A stretch of 64,000 nucleotides of DNA from Synchiropus splendidus (taxonomy: Eukaryota > Chordata > Actinopteri > Syngnathiformes > Callionymidae). The notes under the pieces are model-generated. The model did no database searches. It was not told where the DNA came from and was given only the letters and a program-made list of their open reading frames with translations. Where the stretch lies: positions 12,783,501-12,847,500 of the forward strand of contig NC_071351.1 in the NCBI RefSeq assembly GCF_027744825.2, written 5' to 3'. The translations under genes and the position numbers were made by a program. Shown here piece after piece: positions 1-27,635 of the stretch (position 1 is the stretch's first letter; every line of letters begins with the position of its first letter).

Positions 1-3689
<3,689 letters not shown>

Positions 3690-4330
3690 CAAAACTTCCA
3701 AACTGGCCGCCGTGGTAGGGACGCTCCGGCGGGGCTCTGGGCGCTCTGGTCCCGGCAGGTGCCGCTCATGGAGCCGCCTCACACCGCCCCAGTCCTCCCT
3801 TCGTCCGAGCCGGTCTGAGCCCTCACTGCGCCCTCGCCATCCACCGCTCCCACCCGTGGAAAGTCGTTCTAGCTAGATCCCGATTTGCCGACCATTCAAA
3901 GTGGATTTCCTCCAAGTTATTTCAGTAACGCCGGTGGATCCTGTCCTCCATTAGGGTCGATGTCTCGTCAAAGATCTGCACCAAGTCCCCTCACGCCCAA
4001 CGAACCGCGTCTTTCCCGGATTGTTCCAGAGCATCAGCGCGAGATCCAAGACGCCTCCCGTCCGTGAACTAGACCCACCCTGCGTCCCGAGTCCAGTCCT
4101 GGTCCAGCAGCTGCATCGACGCCCGGAGCCAGACACGCGTGATTATCCCATCGTGTCCTCCAGCAGATCCACCGGCAGCCTCCCAGCACAGTGCGCGTGC
4201 ACGCCGGCGCGCCACCGACAGAGGGAGATAGTGTACAGTGGGCGAAGTGTGAGTGGACAGAACTGCGAACTGTCTTCAAGTCCACCGGCAGGTACACGAG
4301 TCTGAGGTCCAGGTTATCTCATTGATAACT
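3690..4330 (-). promoter_or_regulatory. GC-rich 5' UTR and promoter region of tmem240
   Basis: The DNA upstream of the tmem240 start is clearly richer in G+C and CpG than the flanks, with many CpG steps between about 3710 and 4300. This fits a CpG-island promoter or 5' UTR of a neuronal gene. Several short open frames on both strands overlap here; I take them as chance frames in GC-rich DNA. The transcription start cannot be placed by eye. Confidence 0.5.
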
Positions 4331-7119
4331 GAGATCCGAGTGCGTTCTAGAATCTACTCTTGAGAAAGGATGTGAAGCCCTGTGTAGAACTACTGCCCCT
4401 TCACATGAATATGAACCAGAGAGCAAGGATGAGAAGCAGTGGTGGATCCAGAGCAAGTTCGATAGGGGGGCATTAGGTCAACCCATTATTTGTTTTTTCA
4501 ACCAAAACAACAATATAACAATCGTGAGGATGATTAAAACATGATTTAAAATTGTACCTTTATTATTCAAGTATTCTTTTTTTATCTGCCATTTCATCAT
4601 GAGAATGATGGGAAGTCATTCACTGAAACCTCAAATTCTCCTCTCATCGATCGACGTGTCTTTAAAAAGCTGGTGCACACAAGGTCAACAAGTCGGACTG
4701 ACAGCCACAGATGGAGATTTGGAGATATTTGGCGCTGTAATCTCATTCGATTTCTGCATTCTCTTTTATTAAAAATAGCAAAACTAAATTTGGGATTCCA
4801 CACAGACCAATAACAGCTTCCCGTCTGCACTGCAGCTGCACGTTATTTATTCAAACCAACCCGGAAGCCAATTAAAGTTTGAACCAGTGAAATCTAGGCC
4901 ACGCTTTCCCAAATGCACCAAGTTCTCCCTGAAGCAAATCCTTAAGTAGTCCAGAGTTTCAATAAACAATGTTAGAAAAGTCGAAATTTGCCGGAATGGA
5001 AACGTTTGTTCCTGTCAAAACTAAGTGTCACAAAAGCTTTGAAGCTTGAATCCTCAAACCTGTAGAGCCACGATTCAAACTCTGAATCAGAAATGGATGC
5101 TCAAGAAATTATTTTTATTATCAGTAGATCACAAGCACTGCTGCATTTGACACAGATACATTTTTGGGGGTGCTGAAATGTTAAATTAAACCGGCATCAT
5201 TGCGGGGGATGCAATGTTAGTGCACTTTTTAGACTTCACCTGCAGCATCTTGTAATGTATGACACCCACTGCAGAAAGGCTGCCATGTTAGAAAAGGAGT
5301 CCTAAAGAAGCTTATTGACAAAAATGTATCGACTTTTTCAGAAAGTAACCAGTCTATATGCATGCACAACAATGGGTCTAATTTCAAAATAGATGAAAAT
5401 ATGTCACATTTTTCCCCAAAAACTACTTAATATCAAGATATAAACATCTTGGGGAATTGCATAAGGTTTGTATAGGTCCAAACGTTCGGTTTGACACCAT
5501 GATAAAATACATACAATCACTATCACTATGAAATAAAAAAGAATTTATAGAGAAGCAAGTGACTGTGGAAGCTAAAATTGGAAATACACACTTAGCTGTT
5601 ATCATGCAAAACAGGGTGTTTTCTGTGGTGTTGGATCAAATAACTTAATAACTTAATCAGGTGAAAAAATGGTGTCTAGAGTGCGACAGAGGAGTCGAAA
5701 ACAAATGGATAAATAAGAAATTGTTTCTCGCCAGATGTCACTGCCAATTGAAAGCATTGATTTTAAACATCTGAATTAGATTTCGCCACAAGCTAATAGA
5801 ACCCTCTCGCCGGAGTGGATGTCTCTGAGCATCAGCACCATTGCTGCTTTAACTTCATGGGGTGTGAAAACAGAGCGGCGCTGGAACCCAGTGCAGCAGG
5901 CGCTAATTAAAATCTTCAGGGGGTGGAAGGAGGGCAATGTAAACATTTAATTGTATAATAACAGCAGAGAGAACACAGCGTTTGTCAACAGTAAAGGTGG
6001 CGAGAGGTAGGTGAGAGGTTATTCATTTCATATCTACTGCACGGCCGAAGCATATAGGTGTTTTTTATGGCACATCTGTTGATTCAAATGGGAGCGCAGC
6101 ATTTACAAAAATGCATGCTCTAACTGCCTGGCAAAATGGCTCTGCCTCACTGGGACAAAACAGCTGGGATTTCCACTTTATTGAAGCAGTAAACATTGTT
6201 TTTATTGTTTCATGCCATTTGCACAGGAGATTGTGGACAGTTGACAATTTGTTTGTGGGCGGGGGGGGACTGAACATTTCATTCTGAACATTTCATTTCT
6301 GTTTTCCCCACTCGGATGGCTGCCCTTTTCTTCCTCTCAGGTGACTGATTTCTACACATGTACGCATGGCCTTCAGGCTGCGGCATCTTTTCACCATCAC
6401 TTTATAAAGTCCATATAGAAGCAGAACATACCTCTGCAGATAAAGGCACTATTTTTTATACCTGGTGCACTAGTTCTAGGAATAGCTTCATATTGTTTTC
6501 TGGTGCAGTCTCATGTCCTCAGGCTATTTCTTCTTCATTTTTTTTTCTCAGTGAAGCTCCTGGTGCCTCTTTTTAACATAGCTGTATTTTCAGTCACCTT
6601 CGGATTTCATCTCCAACGGTTGGTAAAGTCACACGAAGCTGTCGTGCAGACTTCCCGAGTGCAGAAGTCAGGATGGAGAAGTTTACAGTTTTATAGTTTG
6701 AGTCATAGTCTGCAGTGTGAATATGACTCAGCGTGTTTCTACTTGTTTTGCTCAGTTTGGTGATGAGTCGGCAGCAGGCAGGTAGATAAAGTAATCCTTC
6801 TGATTAGTATAATTTATACTATACATTTAGATGAAGTTGAAACTCAAACCCAATGGAACGGTAAAATAAATAGATAAATAAATAAAATTAAATTGTGATA
6901 GATAAGACTGTGACAGACACTGATGCTGAAAATAATAATAAAAATAAGTGCATATATTTTCTGTTCACCTCACCACAAGAATAATATGTATATAATAAAT
7001 ATCTACTGTATTAATCATTTGATTATGACTCATCACGAAAGAAAACTTATGATAAATAATATTCAAAATGGCATTCCAGATGCAACAAATGACCTTTGTT
7101 TGTTTCAGTTACGGTATCT
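4331..7119. other. Intergenic DNA, nothing recognised
   Basis: AT-rich DNA between the tmem240 promoter and a MITE upstream of otud3. Short open frames on both strands show no recognisable domain and no paired splice sites. Confidence 0.5.
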
Positions 7120-7342
7120 CAGGGGTGTCCAAACTCTTCCAGAAAGGGTCGTAGTGGGTGCAGGTTTTTGTTCCGATCCACGAAGCTTGCACAGTGTCAG
7201 CTGGAACAAGCAGCACCTGACTGAACCTGATCAACTGACTGCAGTCTTCAGACACCTGACTGGTGAAGCTGTGTGAGCTGGTTGGGTTGGAACCAAAACC
7301 TGCACCCACTGCGGCCCTCGCCGACCAGTTTGGACACCCCTG
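7120..7342. mobile_element. Palindromic MITE, hAT-like
   Basis: The element begins CAGGGGTGTCCAAACTC and ends with the inverse, GTTTGGACACCCCTG. The two arms stay similar for about 60 bp: both carry GTGGGTGCAGGTTTTTGTTCC-like or GTGGGTGCAGGTTTTGGTTCC-like words when read inward. The whole unit is about 223 bp and encodes nothing. The CAGGGGTGTCCAAA terminus and foldback form are typical of non-autonomous hAT elements of fish. Flanking 8-mers (CGGTATCT and CTGGAACT) agree at only five positions, so the target duplication is decayed or my boundary is off. Confidence 0.75.
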
Positions 7343-8253
7343 CTGGAACTCTCAGTCAGTGACCCGGTCATTATCGTTTCCCTAACATTGTACTGAGGAA
7401 AACTCAATAAAAAAAGACGAATTTAAGAATGTATTTGCACAGCTTACTTTGAACAAATGAATTCATCCAGGGATTTAAACTGAAACATTAATTATGCGCT
7501 AAAAATAAAATATGTCCCTTCAGACTCGCCGTACTTTGGTTAATACGTCACTTGTAAATAGAATCTTCAGTCAAGAATCAACACTAACTCGTGTGTTATT
7601 GAGAACAAAGCGTGTTTCTGGTAAGTAACTGTGATCAATTGGTTTGTCAATCCTACTTTTAACCGGTCCTGGTTGATACTAGACGAATGGCTCTGTAGTG
7701 TTATGTCATCCCATTAATGCTAGCTGCTAGCTTAGCTTCCGACAGTGTTTTCAGTTTCATGAAACATAAGATTTTGCTGTTATACTTGGTAACCTCTAAA
7801 CAGCGGTGTCAAGAACAATGAAAACAGCGGATTAAAATGAAATTGCGTGGTGAAACATCTATTTAAACGACATTTTCATTGTGTTTCAATCATGATTTTG
7901 ATGTGTTTCGACGTTGTTAGCAACTTTACCCCTGTGACTGTATTCACGTTTTCCCCGGCGATTATTAGTTTATTATTATTTGACTCAGTATGAGTAGATT
8001 ATGAAATAGTTTTACGGTTATGGATACATTTGTGTCGAACAGCGCAGAGAACTTCCTTGTTTTACCAAGTTATGTCAGTTTCACATAGGAAATAAAATAA
8101 AATACTGTATAACAAAAATCCCGACACACAAGTTGTATGTTACGTACAGATTTTTGTTGTATTTAAATGAAAAGTACAAAAGTAAATACCATTTTCATTA
8201 TGAGTTGTCTTTATTGTTAGTATTACTTCATGATGTGTGGTACTCACAATTCT

Positions 8254-8329
8254 AAAAAAAAAAAAATATATATATATCTATATCTATATCTATATCTATA
8301 TATATATCTATATATAGATATATATATTG
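8254..8329. repeat. Poly-A / TA / TATC simple repeat
   Basis: A run of 13 A is followed by TATATA and several TATATC units with an inverted TAGATATATA end. It lies just upstream of the otud3 start codon, probably in a 5' UTR intron. Confidence 0.9.
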
Positions 8330-8375
8330 ACATCTTACTTACTATCTTATTATTGTGACAGTGAACTGTGAAAAC

Positions 8376-10108
8376 ATGTCAAGAAAACAGACGTCAAAAC
8401 CTCAGAAGACCAACAAGAAGATGGAGTTGGAGCGCAAGAGGGATGAGAGGGCGGCTCGCAAGGCCATCGCGAAAGACCGTAAGAACCAGCCTCACTCTGG
8501 CAACGGAGGAGCAGAGTTCCTCAGTTTAGCCAATCAGCTTCTGGCTCTCGGGCTCAGGCTGAGAGAAGTCCCAGGAGATGGGTGAGTGCTAGCCTGAGTA
8601 ACATCCATCTTTATGATGTCGCTCTTGCTCAGAATAGATCATCAATTGATGGTGTATGAAAGGAAATTGTGTGCATCGTCACCTATCATATTTCACCCAT
8701 AACTACCAGTAATTATTAAAAATAGTTATTAGATCATTCAGCTAATTTAACTGAAAACCATCTGTATGTACGTACAACTTCCTATTTCTGCTGGCTTCGT
8801 GCAGGAACTGCCTGTTTCGAGCTCTGGATGACCAGTTGGAAGGCCACTCTCGGAATCACCTGCAGCTGAGGCAGGAAACAGTCCAGTATATGGGGAACCA
8901 TCGGCAGGACTTTGAACCATTTGTTGACAACAGCTTGCCATTCGCAACACACTGTAAGAAGAGAGCTTTAGGCAAATTATGAAGCATGAAAGTAGCTGGT
9001 GGACACATATTTTTATACAGCTGTGATAACTTTTTGTGACATTTCTGCGTCTTTCCTTCCAGTGCACAACCTGTCTCAGCCTGGTACGTTTGCTGGCAAT
9101 GATGCCATTGTGGCATTTGCTCGCTGCCAGCAAGTAAAAGTGGTCATCCATCAGCTGAACACACCACTGTGGGAGGTACGGCTCAGCTCAGACAGACTCC
9201 TCTTACATCAACCCCAGCTAAAACAGACTTCCCTTATTTTGATGTCAGATTAACGGCACAGACAAGCCTGTGGTCAGAGAGCTGCACATCGCCTATCGCT
9301 ACGGAGACCATTACGACAGTGTTCGGCGGATTGGGGACAACACAGAGACACCAGCACAGCTTCGCATCGAGGTGCAGTGTTTGCCCTCCGCTTGCATCAC
9401 CTCTGTCCTCGTGTTGGGGGATGATGACTGTTAGAGCAATTGAAGATGTGGCAATGCTTTTGTTTTCGCTTATCATCAAGGTTTGTGTTTGAAAACTTCC
9501 AGCACCTGCATGACTCTGGCGGCAACCAGCGAGACTCCCCGTCTCCATCGGCAGAAGACGACAACGTGATCCTGAGCTCCATCAGGAATCGAGGAAGTCA
9601 CAGTGAGTGTTGATAACGTCTTTTTTAAATCTACAAAACTCAACCTTGGATGCGACAAATTCAAACTGAATTGAACCTGTGTGTGTTCGCGTGCGCTGCA
9701 GGTGATGAGGAGAACCTGCACCAGCTCACAGCAGCAACCATCAACAGTGACTGGCTGTCTGGTTCCTGTGCCAACTGTGGTTCAGGGTCAAGCTGCAGGG
9801 CCAACTCCGCACAGTGCAGTGAGAACAAGCCACCGGCAGAGAACAGCAACACACCGAGGCCTAAGGTCCCACCTTCAATTCTGTGCTGAAATGAAAGGCC
9901 TTCGATTGCGTAATGAAATATCTGTTTATTTTCCTGAACATAGATGTCCAACAAGCAAAGGAAAGAGCATCAGCGACTGGAGAAGAAGAAACGGCAGGAG
10001 GAGCGACACAGACAGAAGGTTCTGGATGCCAGAGGAGGCCAGGATCAGAACCAAAACCTTCCTGATAACGTTACCATCATACACGCTGTCAACACTCTCA
10101 GTATATAG
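8376..10108 (+). CDS. otud3: OTU domain-containing protein 3, deubiquitinase
   Basis: OTUD3 is a cysteine protease that removes ubiquitin chains. Exons: 8376-8581, 8805-8953, 9063-9175, 9249-9376, 9481-9602, 9702-9865, 9944-10108. The sum is 1047 nt, an intact frame of 348 residues. The start [15 protein letters not shown] matches the human start MSRKQ; an in-frame ATG 21 bp upstream is less likely. The catalytic region is clear: EVPGDGNCLFRAL holds the Asp and Cys (about residues 64-76), [14 protein letters not shown] follows, and [18 protein letters not shown] holds the catalytic His. The tail has a basic [13 protein letters not shown] segment also seen in the human protein, and ends NTLSI. 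The UBA-like segment present in human OTUD3 is not seen, which explains the shorter length (human about 398). A noncoding first exon may end at the GTAAGT donor at 7621, joining an acceptor at 8360. Confidence 0.93.
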
Positions 10109-10359
10109 AAGGGGGCCAAATCATCTCCTGCTGCTTCAGCTGCCGTTTACGGAAGCTTCCTATAACGTTTGCACAGACTTTGGTCCGAGAGGAAGCAGGC
10201 GGTCAGAGGAACCCTGTGCCTGCAGCTGCATGAGAGATGCACCAGAGCTGTTTTGAGTGTGTAGGAGCGCCTCCAGTGGCCAAGGGCTTCACGCTGGCAG
10301 TTTCTTGAGTTCATCCAGAGGTTCCGACCGAAGAACGGGGACAATGTAAGGGACGTGGC

Positions 10360-10365
10360 AATAAA
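10360..10365 (+). terminator. AATAAA polyadenylation signal of otud3
   Basis: A canonical AATAAA lies about 250 bp after the otud3 stop codon. Confidence 0.6.
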
Positions 10366-11336
10366 GAAAGAACATCCAATATGTAACAGTGTTACATGAC
10401 TTAATCAAACGTGACCTGGTTGTAGAACAACCCAGCTCTTTAGTCAGTCAAAGCTTTGCTTTCCACTGAGGTCAAAGAAAATCCACAGATACATTTCTTT
10501 TGCTTACTTGTTAGACTGTCATGTTGTGTGTATACTCACCACTTGGAACATGAATCGGGATCTATCTGCAGGAAGAAGCTGTTAATTTCTAATAAAGTAT
10601 GCATCAACACATTTTTCCCTGAATTTGTTTTACTTCTTGTCGCACCCACTGTCTCCAGTAGACGGCGCTGTTCCGAGTCTGAAATCAACCACCCGGAAGA
10701 GACTCAGAGTGTGAGCCTCGCTTCTCTTTCTGAGAAGCAGAATGTCCATGAGAATAGGGTCACGGGCTCGGAATGAGTTCTGCCATGAACAGGACATTGC
10801 TCAGGGGCACATCAGCAGTGTCCAGCTGGTAGACAGGCAGGCACAATTACAGTCCATATGGAAGTGGAATTCGCAGCTTTGAGTCTGCAGGCAATGTCAC
10901 CTCCTTGGCCTGTCAGGCTGATGACGGACACATGCCTTTGACATTTTGTAACACAAACACGCACACATCTATCAACAACCAGATGCCTCGCCATCCATGT
11001 CGTCACCCACAGGGTTTATGTCGAGACCTGTTGAAGGTATTTGCAACGAAATAAACATCGGACTGATCCGATTTTTTTTTTGTTAACCATCCAAATCAAA
11101 TTCAATTGCTGCACTTTAACGTCTGTGACTTATTTCTAAATTATTTCCTCTTGTCAGATTGTACTATTTTCAGTTGGCACACTCAAGTTTATACATGTTC
11201 CAGTGCAAATCACAAGTGAAACAGACACTTGGCACCAGAGCTCTGACTCGATCTTTAAATACCTGACACATGAGCTTCTGTTATTCACACGGTGGGGATG
11301 AAAAGTGGCTCCACATGAATTCACTTTGAAAAACTA
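10366..11336. other. Intergenic DNA between otud3 and bcas2
   Basis: No gene recognised. A CCAGTAGACGGCGCTG word at about 10656 resembles a CTCF core but is unsupported. Confidence 0.45.
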
Positions 11337-11342
11337 TTTATT
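11337..11342 (-). terminator. AATAAA polyadenylation signal of bcas2
   Basis: On the minus strand, AATAAA lies about 135 bp beyond the bcas2 stop codon. Confidence 0.65.
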
Positions 11343-11475
11343 TAAAAAAGAAACGTAATAAATGATTGAAAAAAATGTGACGGTCAGACATGGTCTTGAA
11401 GAAACCGACTCTGTACGTTTGACAGGACACTACAGCTCAGTCACTGGTCGGGCGAAATGATAGGAAGAAATATCT

Positions 11476-13959
11476 TCAGAAGTCCTGTCTAATGTTCTCC
11501 TTGTTCTCGTCTCCCTGCTGCTGACGCAACGTTCCAATTTCGTTCTCCAGTTGGATGATGGCTCTCTCAATCTCATAGTTCTTACTCACCAGTGACACCC
11601 AGCTGTGAGGCAAAGAATAGCATGGTTACAGGGGAATCTGGAGGGATCATCCTTGTATTCAAGTCCACATTCGGTACATACTTTGACTCCAGCTCTCGTA
11701 GTTTGGCTCCTCCCGCTAACTGATCGTTCTTTCGCTGCCAGTTCAAGTCTTGAATCTGCTTCCTGTGGTGGACAGCACCAACGAATCAGCACCGACAGTC
11801 AGATCTATCTCATTCATACAGACAAGGAGGGATCTGTCACCTGAATTTTTGAAGTTCCTTCTGAGCGGTCTCAATCATGAACGCCAGGTTACTATAGCAA
11901 CAAAATGGTGGGTTAATACAGCTGATAAACTCTCAGTAAAAATGTAAATGAGTCATACTCGTTATAGACTTTCCACGCGTTGGTTCCATACTGCGACATG
12001 AGTTCCAGGTTCTCGATGCGAACAGCCTGATGCTCCAGCTGAGCCATCGAGTTGTTGACGCATTCCTGCCAGGCTGTGATGTCGTTTTTCTGTCCTGATG
12101 AGGGCGCCGGAAGCTCATATCTGGACAGTTAGGTCACTGTGTTAACTCACTGAAGGCATGCAACACTACACCGCTTTTTAGTTTACCTCTTCATGCTCAG
12201 CAGCTCCATGGGCTGTCGAGCTGCGAGCCTCTCAAACTCATTCCTCATTATCTCTGTCTGAAAACCATCAAAAGAGACCAGTTAGCACTTCATTACTGCA
12301 AAGGTTTTCTAAAAAAAAAAAAGACCTCACCTCAAAAATAGTGAAATCTGGGGTCTGTAGATAGCTCAAATAGTTTTTGGTTGGCCTGTATCTTCTTGTC
12401 TCTTCCTCCACCAACGCAGCAGCCTGGATGATAAATGAGGGGTTTAAGTTCAAAGCAAGTCTGGAGTGCAATAGAAATGTTGTTTCATGGCAACATATGT
12501 TACATAGACTGTCACTGCAGTGGACACAGTATTCAAGTTCACCTCTACTGTAACTAAGCAACAGTTCTCTGACCTCTTTGGTTACTCCACCGTCAGTAAT
12601 ACACCACCTCTTTTGTAGCACAACAGCCTTCATAATGACTGCACACTGACCTCAGACAAAAAATGTACAGTCAGAAAAAAGAAAAGTTCATGTTTTGGTT
12701 TTAATTTAACGGTAACTGCATCTCATGCTGTTGTTGGAGAAACACAATCCAATTCCAGAAAAACATCATATGTCCTCATACATTAAGGTTATTTTAACCA
12801 GGAAAAAACGTGCTTGGTTTGAAGCAACATGTTCAATAACACGAGCAAGGGACTGGTGTCTCCTTCTATGATTAAATCCCACACACAGTAGGCCAGGCCT
12901 GGCCAACCCGCGGCTCCTTTCCCCAGTTTCACGCGGCTCTTCACCAAATGAGCCAATGAACTAGCTGGAAATTTGGTGAAGTTGCTATTGAGATGGTTGT
13001 TTATAGAGGAAATAAGACGCAATGTGAGTCGCCAATGCGAGTCGCGGTCCGAAGAGCGTCATCATATCCACGATCAACACAATTTACATTACATTGTTCC
13101 ACGTTTCACTTTGTCATTCCCTAAACTAAATGTAGGGCATGTGTTTCACCTATCATTCATTGTTGATCATCGTGAAGTCTGTTTAATTCAGTGGAGTAAA
13201 GATGAGATGCTCCAGTCTGCAGCATCGCTCACACACACAGACTGGGACCATGTTATTGGTGGCATGAGCCATGTAAGAAAATACGCAAGTAAAATAAATG
13301 GCGCACACATTTCTATGTACACGGCTTAATATTTCCAGGATGATCATGGTCAAAGGTTTGAAGAGACATACGCTGGACGCAAACCAGCAATCTTGTAACA
13401 CACAGGCATGTGCTTTAAAAGCTATACTGCCGCTAAGTCACATGACCAGCTGTTCAGGCAAGCCTTACAGCCTTACATATTTGTAGCATGTGGCTCTTTT
13501 CAGCAACACAGTGAAACAGTGTGGCTCTTAGCCTCTGACTGGTTGGCCACCCATGCAGTAGGCAATGCCAGATAGGGTGGTTTGCGCATCAATTTAAAAG
13601 CCATTCTGCCTTTCACGCTCTTGAAAAACACGGGCAGATTGGCGGTGTGTGGAAAGGACGCCGTTTTGAAGCAATCGCAAGTGAGAAAGGAGGTTATTTA
13701 TGCGCAAAATATCTTATAACAAATCATTGCAAGTACTTATAAGTAGTTATATAGGACAACGCAAAGGACCGAGGAATACTGTATAATACGATGTGTGTGG
13801 GTCCATGATGCTAAATAGCATGCTGCTATCAATCCCTCGTAGCCTGAATGGGAAGAAATAACTTACAGCTTCGCGGACACCGGCAGCATCGTAACCCTGG
13901 TCAAAATAAGGCAGCGCGTCGACAAACACTTCACCGGCTACTGAAGCTGTCCCAGCCAT
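11476..13959 (-). CDS. bcas2: BCAS2 / SPF27, Prp19-complex splicing factor
   Basis: BCAS2 (SPF27) is a coiled-coil subunit of the PRP19/CDC5L spliceosomal complex in the nucleus. Exons on the minus strand: 13959-13867, 12423-12331, 12257-12187, 12120-11959, 11891-11841, 11762-11682, 11602-11476. Together they give 678 nt and 225 residues, the same length as the human protein. The protein opens [20 protein letters not shown] and has [20 protein letters not shown], then [30 protein letters not shown] and LNWQRKN, and ends NKENIRQDF. The second half is predicted helical coiled coil. Intron 1 (1443 bp) is the only long one and holds a hAT-like insertion. The gene is divergent from trim33 across a 489-bp gap. 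No breaks were seen. Confidence 0.97.
12894..13555. mobile_element. Non-autonomous hAT-like DNA transposon in bcas2 intron 1
   Basis: The unit starts CAGGCCTGGCCAACC and ends GGTTGGCCACCCATG; the inverted ends agree at 12 of 15 positions. It is flanked on both sides by the exact 8-mer CAGTAGGC (12886-12893 and 13556-13563), the target-duplication length of hAT transposases. Just inside both ends are GCGGCTC or GTGGCTC words. The 662-bp interior has an open frame of 118 codons (12973-13329) with no transposase motif that I recognise, so I call it non-autonomous. Confidence 0.8.
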
Positions 13960-14350
13960 TGTTATTATTGTTCAGTTTTGGCTAAACACGTCGCTTTGAC
14001 TGCGATCAAACTACTTCCGGGTTACATTCTTCTTCTTGAGTCATAAGTGAGTTTATGAGCTTTACTGCCCCCTAGATGACAATGATAATAATGCTAATAA
14101 AATCTTTCACATATCAGAATGATGAGACCATGATGTTCAACTTAATAATTTATTAGAAGTTTTGAACTGCAGTAAAATGTGATTTTCATCATTGTATGAA
14201 CACATTTGACAAAGGTGGTCATGTTAAAAGATTTATATTATTTTTCTATCTTTACTTTGACAATCATTGACACAAAATTCTTCGGGAATGTGAAAACTAG
14301 ATTGCATTCGTATTGTTACGACAATTATGACTTTAATTTCATTTCGACAT

Positions 14351-14400
14351 GTCACGTGACTGTCATTGGTTGTCACGTGTAACGTCATCACGCACACCCC
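14351..14400 (+). promoter_or_regulatory. Proximal promoter elements of trim33 (E-boxes, CCAAT, CRE-like)
   Basis: Within 100 bp upstream of the trim33 start there is a perfect palindrome GTCACGTGAC (14351-14360), an inverted CCAAT (ATTGG, about 14365), a second CACGTG (about 14373) and a CRE-like ACGTCATCACG (about 14382). Such a cluster is typical of a TATA-less housekeeping promoter bound by USF/TFE-type factors, NF-Y and CREB/ATF. Because bcas2 starts 489 bp away on the other strand, the region may be bidirectional. Confidence 0.6.
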
Positions 14401-14448
14401 GCTTCCAGAAGTTACGCAGGACGTGCAGTGGTTCAAAGAGGAAGGAAG

Positions 14449-26223
<11,775 letters not shown>

Positions 26224-26575
26224 GGGAACCTGAGGAAGGACAGAGCAGTCTTCCCATATCACTTGTGTGTGAGGAGGGGAAACTACAAGGTCAAAGAACA
26301 GCTGCCTTCACTGAAATCCTGCATCGTTTCCATGGACTCTTGTACATACTTTGTGTTTGGACTTTTTTTGTTAAATTAACAAATGTTGGGTTTTTTTAAT
26401 CGCCCGTTTTGTTGTGGACTCGATGTGTTCTGTAAAGCATCCCCCTCCTCTCCATGTATAATATCTCAACACTGTAACCTGCCGCTCATTTGTATGGACG
26501 AGTGTAAATAAGAGTTTAGCTGACTGAAGGTATTCCTGCAGTATACGCGTGTCATGGATACAACCACGGAAATAT

Positions 26576-26581
26576 ATTAAA
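26576..26581 (+). terminator. ATTAAA polyadenylation signal of trim33
   Basis: The ATTAAA variant signal lies about 350 bp after the trim33 stop codon, in an AT-rich 3' UTR. Confidence 0.5.
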
Positions 26582-26589
26582 GAGATTGT

Positions 26590-27635
26590 GAAGAGTTCCG
26601 GGAGCATCTGTGTCTCTTAAACCGTTTTGGCCAAAGGCGGCAGACACCCTGGAAAGGTCACCTGTAAACTTATTTGACTTGTCTCAAAGGGCTTCCTACA
26701 TCGTCTGTGAACCGTCTACATGTGACTTCAAAGTTCGGCGCTGACATCAGCGCAGTCTTTTGCTGAGTGGTAGGTTTGAGTTGGTCAGGTGACTCCTTCA
26801 CTGAAGGAAGGAAGTCAGGTTTATCTTTCTCCTTAAGGCAGACATTGGATTCCTCTCTTGATAGGTTTGATTGTTCCGTCTTGGTTCAGCCATGTGGGGG
26901 GGAGACTTCTTGTAAGTGCTCTTGTATCGTTGGTTGTATCACACATTTTAAATTGAGCTTCTTAGGTGTCTGCATATAGCAGACAAGACATATAAAAAAG
27001 ATCGAATATAAATTTTAAGAAGCTTCATGATACGATCTGATAAAATTATAATTCGTTTGTATTGAAAATGACGCTTTGAAAAGAGCACTTGGTTGAACTT
27101 GAAGATGCTCATGTCTGCTGCACGTGCCGCCTTCACGGCTGCACACAAAAATGCTGCTCTTGCAGGGAACCTCTGGGGCCTCCCGGAGGAACGTTGGTCC
27201 GAGAGCGGGAAGTGACGAGCTGCGGCATGTGAGGGCCGCGTGCGAAGTGTTGGATGCCATTGTATTTTAATGTGGGCTGAGAGCGAAGTTCAGGACGGTT
27301 GAAGAGGCAATCCATTAAAAAGGACGATCCGATCACTGCCAGTTAGCAGCGCGACTCTCCTCGGGATTAGGTGTGAAAAGTGGCCGACGATGATTTGAGC
27401 AGATTATCGTCCTCTAATCATCGGTCGATTAGCGATGATTAATTGGTTTCGGTCCAACTTTCCTTTTCACCGAGAAAAGCATTTCCGATGCATAAAATTA
27501 AAAAAAATATTTTTCAAAAATAGACGCATTAAATAACAAGAGTTTTATTCTCCCATAGAAATATTGTGTTATGGAAATATTTAATCAAATAACGCTGTGA
27601 TTTTTTTTTTTTTTGAGTTTCACCGCAGTGCTGAG
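26590..27635. other. Intergenic DNA between trim33 and slc66a1
   Basis: No gene recognised; a T-rich run at about 27601-27614 precedes the slc66a1 promoter. Confidence 0.45.

Noticed and set aside
4430..4480. CAGTGGTGGATCCAG word as the end of a DNA transposon
   Set aside because: No matching inverted end or target duplication found downstream.
12973..13329. 118-codon open frame inside the hAT-like element as a transposase
   Set aside because: No zinc finger or hAT dimerisation motif visible; too short.
14428..14448. Upstream in-frame ATG as the trim33 start
   Set aside because: The next ATG has a better context and gives the family start MADNK.
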